DNA of 44,264 nucleotides. Source: Candidatus Intestinimonas stercoravium. Its GTDB lineage: Bacteria; Bacillota; Clostridia; Oscillospirales; Oscillospiraceae. A program made the translations under genes and the position numbers. How positions within the stretch are numbered: the first letter of the stretch is position 1; every line of letters begins with the position of its first letter. Positions 42,180 through 44,264 of this stretch are shown here, piece after piece. A model generated the notes under the pieces. It did not search any database, was not told where the DNA came from, and saw only the letters and a list, made by a program, of their open reading frames with translations. Where the stretch lies: assembly GCA_019117605.1 (NCBI GenBank), contig DWZK01000093.1, positions 1 through 44,264 on the forward strand, given 5' to 3'.

Positions 42180-43025
42180 ATGAAAGAGATCGATGTGAAA
42201 CGGGCCGTGGCGGCAGCCCTCCTGTTGGTGGCGGGGCTCCTCTCCTTCTTCGTCGTGGCTGGGATCACCTCCTCCACGGACTTCCATGCGGAGAGCATCG
42301 CGGCGCTGGAGGAGAAGCAGACCACCGCCATGGGGCTCACCGCCGCCTCCGCTGCGGCATCCACGGCCCTCACCCTCATCCCGGGGGACGCGGCCAACCC
42401 CATCGCGGAGAAGCTGGCGGACCTGAGCGCCTCCTTCCTGGTGGTGCTCTGCGCCATCCTGCTGGAGAAATACCTGCTGACCATGACCTGCTATGTGGCC
42501 TTCCAGTGGCTGATCCCGATCCTGTGCGGCCTGGGCATCGCATACCTGTTCCTGGGCTGGACGGGGCTGAAGGTGCTGGCGGTGAAGCTGGCCATCCTCA
42601 GCCTGGCCCTGGTGGCGGCGATCCCGACCAGCGTGAAGGTCTCCGCCATGATCGAGGATACCTATCAGGCGTCTATAGAGGCCACCATCGAGAACGCCCA
42701 GAACGCCGCCTCGGAGGTGGAGGAGGCCGCCGGGGAAGAGGGGGCCGATGAAGAGGGCTTCCTCTCCGGGCTCCTGGACAAGGTGACCGGCGCGGCCTCC
42801 GCTGTCACCGATAAGCTGGGGGACCTGGTGAACGGCTTCATGGAGGCCCTGGCGGTCATGCTGGTCACCACCTGCCTTATCCCGATCCTGGTATTCGTAT
42901 TCTTCCTGTGGCTGGTGAAGCTGCTGTTTTCCGTAGAGCTGCCGGTGAGCTTTAAAGGAACCTGGCAGGGCGTAAGACATACAGTTTTTACTGGAAGCGG
43001 GCATAAAAACGGCGGCGGGCAGTAA
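42180..43025 (+). CDS. Uncharacterised membrane protein
   Basis: The track ORF starts at 42042; the ATG at 42180 with AAGGAAGC upstream gives MKEIDVKRAVAAALL and 281 residues. Four hydrophobic stretches: about 9-28, 88-125 (SFLVVLCAILLEKYLLTM ... IPILCGLGIAYLFLG), 135-155 and 222-250. Between the third and fourth is a soluble acidic loop (EDTYQASIEATIENAQNAASEVEEAAGEEGADEEG) that may form a coiled coil. I do not recognise the family. It is divergent from the MerR gene and may be its target, though this is only position-based. Confidence 0.65.
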   Translation: MKEIDVKRAVAAALLLVAGLLSFFVVAGITSSTDFHAESIAALEEKQTTAMGLTAASAAASTALTLIPGDAANPIAEKLADLSASFLVVLCAILLEKYLLTMTCYVAFQWLIPILCGLGIAYLFLGWTGLKVLAVKLAILSLALVAAIPTSVKVSAMIEDTYQASIEATIENAQNAASEVEEAAGEEGADEEGFLSGLLDKVTGAASAVTDKLGDLVNGFMEALAVMLVTTCLIPILVFVFFLWLVKLLFSVELPVSFKGTWQGVRHTVFTGSGHKNGGGQ

Positions 43026-43065
43026 AGAAGGCAGCGCCTGACCGCGGCCATTGACATAGCGACAG

Positions 43066-43107
43066 GGACAAGAAGGCCTGCGGCGATCGCCGCAGGCCTT
43101 CTTGTCC
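43066..43107. terminator. Bidirectional terminator, perfect 42-bp palindrome
   Basis: A continuous reverse palindrome centred at 43086/43087 (GGACAAGAAGGCCTGCGGCGA and its complement) lies between the stops of the convergent genes at 43025 and 43139. The hairpin would have a stem near 19 bp with a 4-base turn. Confidence 0.75.
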
Positions 43108-43138
43108 TGCTCTCTATGTTTTTTCTGCCTTTACGCCG

Positions 43139-44068
43139 TCAGGGGCGGGGCTGGATCTCGGCGGCCAGGATCTCCTCCTTGCGGTCCAGCAGCTCAGGCC
43201 CCTCCAGGGCGGCGAAGAGCGCGTCGGTCCCCAGCCGGTCGATGGCGGCGCCCAGCCGCTCCTTCTGCCAGGCGTTCTTCCGGAACCAGAGCATGGTCTT
43301 CTCCAGCAGGGGGAAGATCTCCTCCCGGCCAACCAGGCGGGGGTAGGGGGTGCCCATGCGGGTGGACTTGCCCCAGGTGCCGCCCACATAGATCTGATAG
43401 AGGGTGTCGCTGCCGGTGACCGCGCCGAAGGGGCACTTGGTGGCGCAGACGCCGCAGGTCTTGCACCGGGCGGAGTCGATGGACACCTTGCCCTCCTGAA
43501 GGGAGGCGGCCTTCACCGGGCAGCGGGCCTCCACCTGACAGACCTTGCAGCCCCGGCACTTCTCCAGGTCGATGTGGGGGACCCGGTGGCCCTCCACGCC
43601 GAAGTCGTTGAGGCTGGGCTTCATGCAGCTGTTGGGGCAGCCGCCCACAGCGATCTTGAACTTGTGGGGGAGGGACACGGAGCCCCAGTCCAGATAATAG
43701 CGCTCGTGGAGCTCCCTGCCCAGGGCCTGGGTATCGTAATTGCCGTAGATGCAGGTGGTGCCCTTGCAGGCGGTGACGGGGCGCACCTTGGCCCCGGTGC
43801 CGCCGAAGTAGAGATCGTGCGCCGCGGCGAAGGCCACCGCCTCGTCGATCTGCTCGTAGGGGATGCCCACGATCTCAGCGGCGAGGCGGGAGGTGAAGGC
43901 GATCTTGCCGTTGCCGAACCGGCGCGCGAGCTCGGCCACGGCGGAGAGGTCCTCCGCGGTGAATACGCTGCCGGCCGGCACGATGCGGCCGGAGAAGCAC
44001 TCGGTGCCCCGGTTGATCAGGAATCCCATCCCCTTGACGCGGGCGATATCTGCCGGTCTCAATGCCAT
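43139..44068 (-). CDS. Siroheme/4Fe-4S sulfite or nitrite reductase-like protein (AsrC-like)
   Basis: The ATG at 44068 has AAGGA 8 bp upstream and gives MALRPADIARVKGMG (309 residues). It has a ferredoxin-like nitrite/sulfite reductase N-domain, a coupled siroheme-iron-sulfur signature TACKGTTCIYG and GGCPNSCMKPS near 102-155, and two 4Fe-4S ferredoxin motifs, CRGCKVCQVEARCP near 178 and CKTCGVCATKCP near 210. This resembles AsrC, the catalytic subunit of anaerobic sulfite reductase, but AsrA and AsrB are not adjacent. Cytoplasmic, reducing sulfite or another small oxyanion. A promoter is at 44126-44154. Confidence 0.85.
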   Translation of the reverse strand: MALRPADIARVKGMGFLINRGTECFSGRIVPAGSVFTAEDLSAVAELARRFGNGKIAFTSRLAAEIVGIPYEQIDEAVAFAAAHDLYFGGTGAKVRPVTACKGTTCIYGNYDTQALGRELHERYYLDWGSVSLPHKFKIAVGGCPNSCMKPSLNDFGVEGHRVPHIDLEKCRGCKVCQVEARCPVKAASLQEGKVSIDSARCKTCGVCATKCPFGAVTGSDTLYQIYVGGTWGKSTRMGTPYPRLVGREEIFPLLEKTMLWFRKNAWQKERLGAAIDRLGTDALFAALEGPELLDRKEEILAAEIQPRP

Positions 44069-44125
44069 ATAGACCATCCTTTTTCTCTTTTTTCCACCGC
44101 CGCGCGGGCGGAGGTGAGGGAGGCC

Positions 44126-44154
44126 ATTATATCTCACTCAGGGGGAAAAGACAA
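44126..44154 (-). promoter_or_regulatory. Promoter of the AsrC-like gene
   Basis: On the minus strand TTGTCT (44154-44149), 17-bp spacer, TATAAT (44131-44126), about 60 bp before the ATG. The rest to 44264 has no gene; it is probably the leader of a divergent gene beyond the edge. Confidence 0.7.
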
Positions 44155-44264
44155 GAAAAATGTAAGACGCATCTCTCTTTCCCACATGGGACAAGGGGAC
44201 GCTGACGGCGAAGGGAAGAGGCCGGAGCAGAGAAAAATTTCCCGGAAAGGAAAGTTTGTAGGGA

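Noticed and set aside
41811-43004. 397-residue minus-strand ORF opposite the membrane protein
   Set aside because: Overlaps the MerR start and has shadow composition (His, Gln, Arg); plus-strand protein has consistent membrane segments.

Overview
The window looks like a GC-rich (about 60-68% by eye) chromosome piece from an anaerobic, spore-forming Firmicute, most likely a gut Oscillospiraceae-type Clostridium (Flavonifractor/Intestinimonas/Dysosmobacter-like). Reasons: yqfC-yqfD-phoH sporulation gene order, a SpoVT domain, Nfn transhydrogenase, SLH-domain surface protein, DUF4358/stalk-domain protein, desulfoferrodoxin-like protein, and no aerobic respiratory genes. All assignments are from reading the sequence and remembered families; no search was run.

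Positions 1-25,100 are an acyl-CoA catabolic region, almost all on the minus strand: four acyl-CoA dehydrogenases (one cut by the left edge), three CaiB/BaiF CoA-transferases, two MaoC hydratases, one crotonase, one 3-hydroxyacyl-CoA dehydrogenase, NfnAB, a GntP-type permease, a DUF5058 membrane pair beside an M20 peptidase and a LysR regulator, a TetR regulator, two nitroreductases, an unusual desulfoferrodoxin-like protein, and a B12-dependent acyl-CoA mutase set (large subunit, B12 subunit, MeaB). The tightest unit is a six-gene operon, 25,096 to 19,243: dehydrogenase, crotonase, mutase large, mutase small, MeaB, nitroreductase. The mutase lacks nearly all the substrate-pocket residues of methylmalonyl-CoA mutase although its B12 site is intact, so it is the best candidate here for an undescribed enzyme and pathway. 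Two operons of the region share a GTCCA-N4-TGGAC dyad about 42 bp upstream of similar -10 boxes.

Positions 25,200-28,050 hold a small conserved ORF and a large serine recombinase whose 3' end runs in frame into codon ~31 onwards of spoVT. This is the right junction of an element integrated in spoVT. The N-terminal part of spoVT is not in the window, so the element, with the catabolic region as probable cargo, would extend past the left edge.

Positions 28,090-28,500 carry an orphan minus-strand RNA candidate with its own promoter and terminator. From 28,580 to the right edge the DNA looks like core chromosome of higher GC: phoH-yqfD-yqfC, a frameshifted secreted GH3 beta-glucosidase-like protein with repeats and SLH domains, mnmE, an FAD-dependent oxidoreductase, a stalk/DUF4358 lipoprotein-like protein, a palindrome-rich repeat element, an MBL hydrolase, a TipA-like MerR regulator, a membrane protein and an AsrC-like siroheme/iron-sulfur protein.

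A working model: substrates enter through GntP/DUF5058-type carriers, CoA is attached by CaiB-type transferases, the mutase rearranges a branched or substituted acyl-CoA skeleton, and dehydrogenases, hydratases and the hydroxyacyl-CoA dehydrogenase oxidise it, with Nfn balancing NADH, NADPH and ferredoxin. ETF and thiolase are not in the window, and the substrate is unknown.
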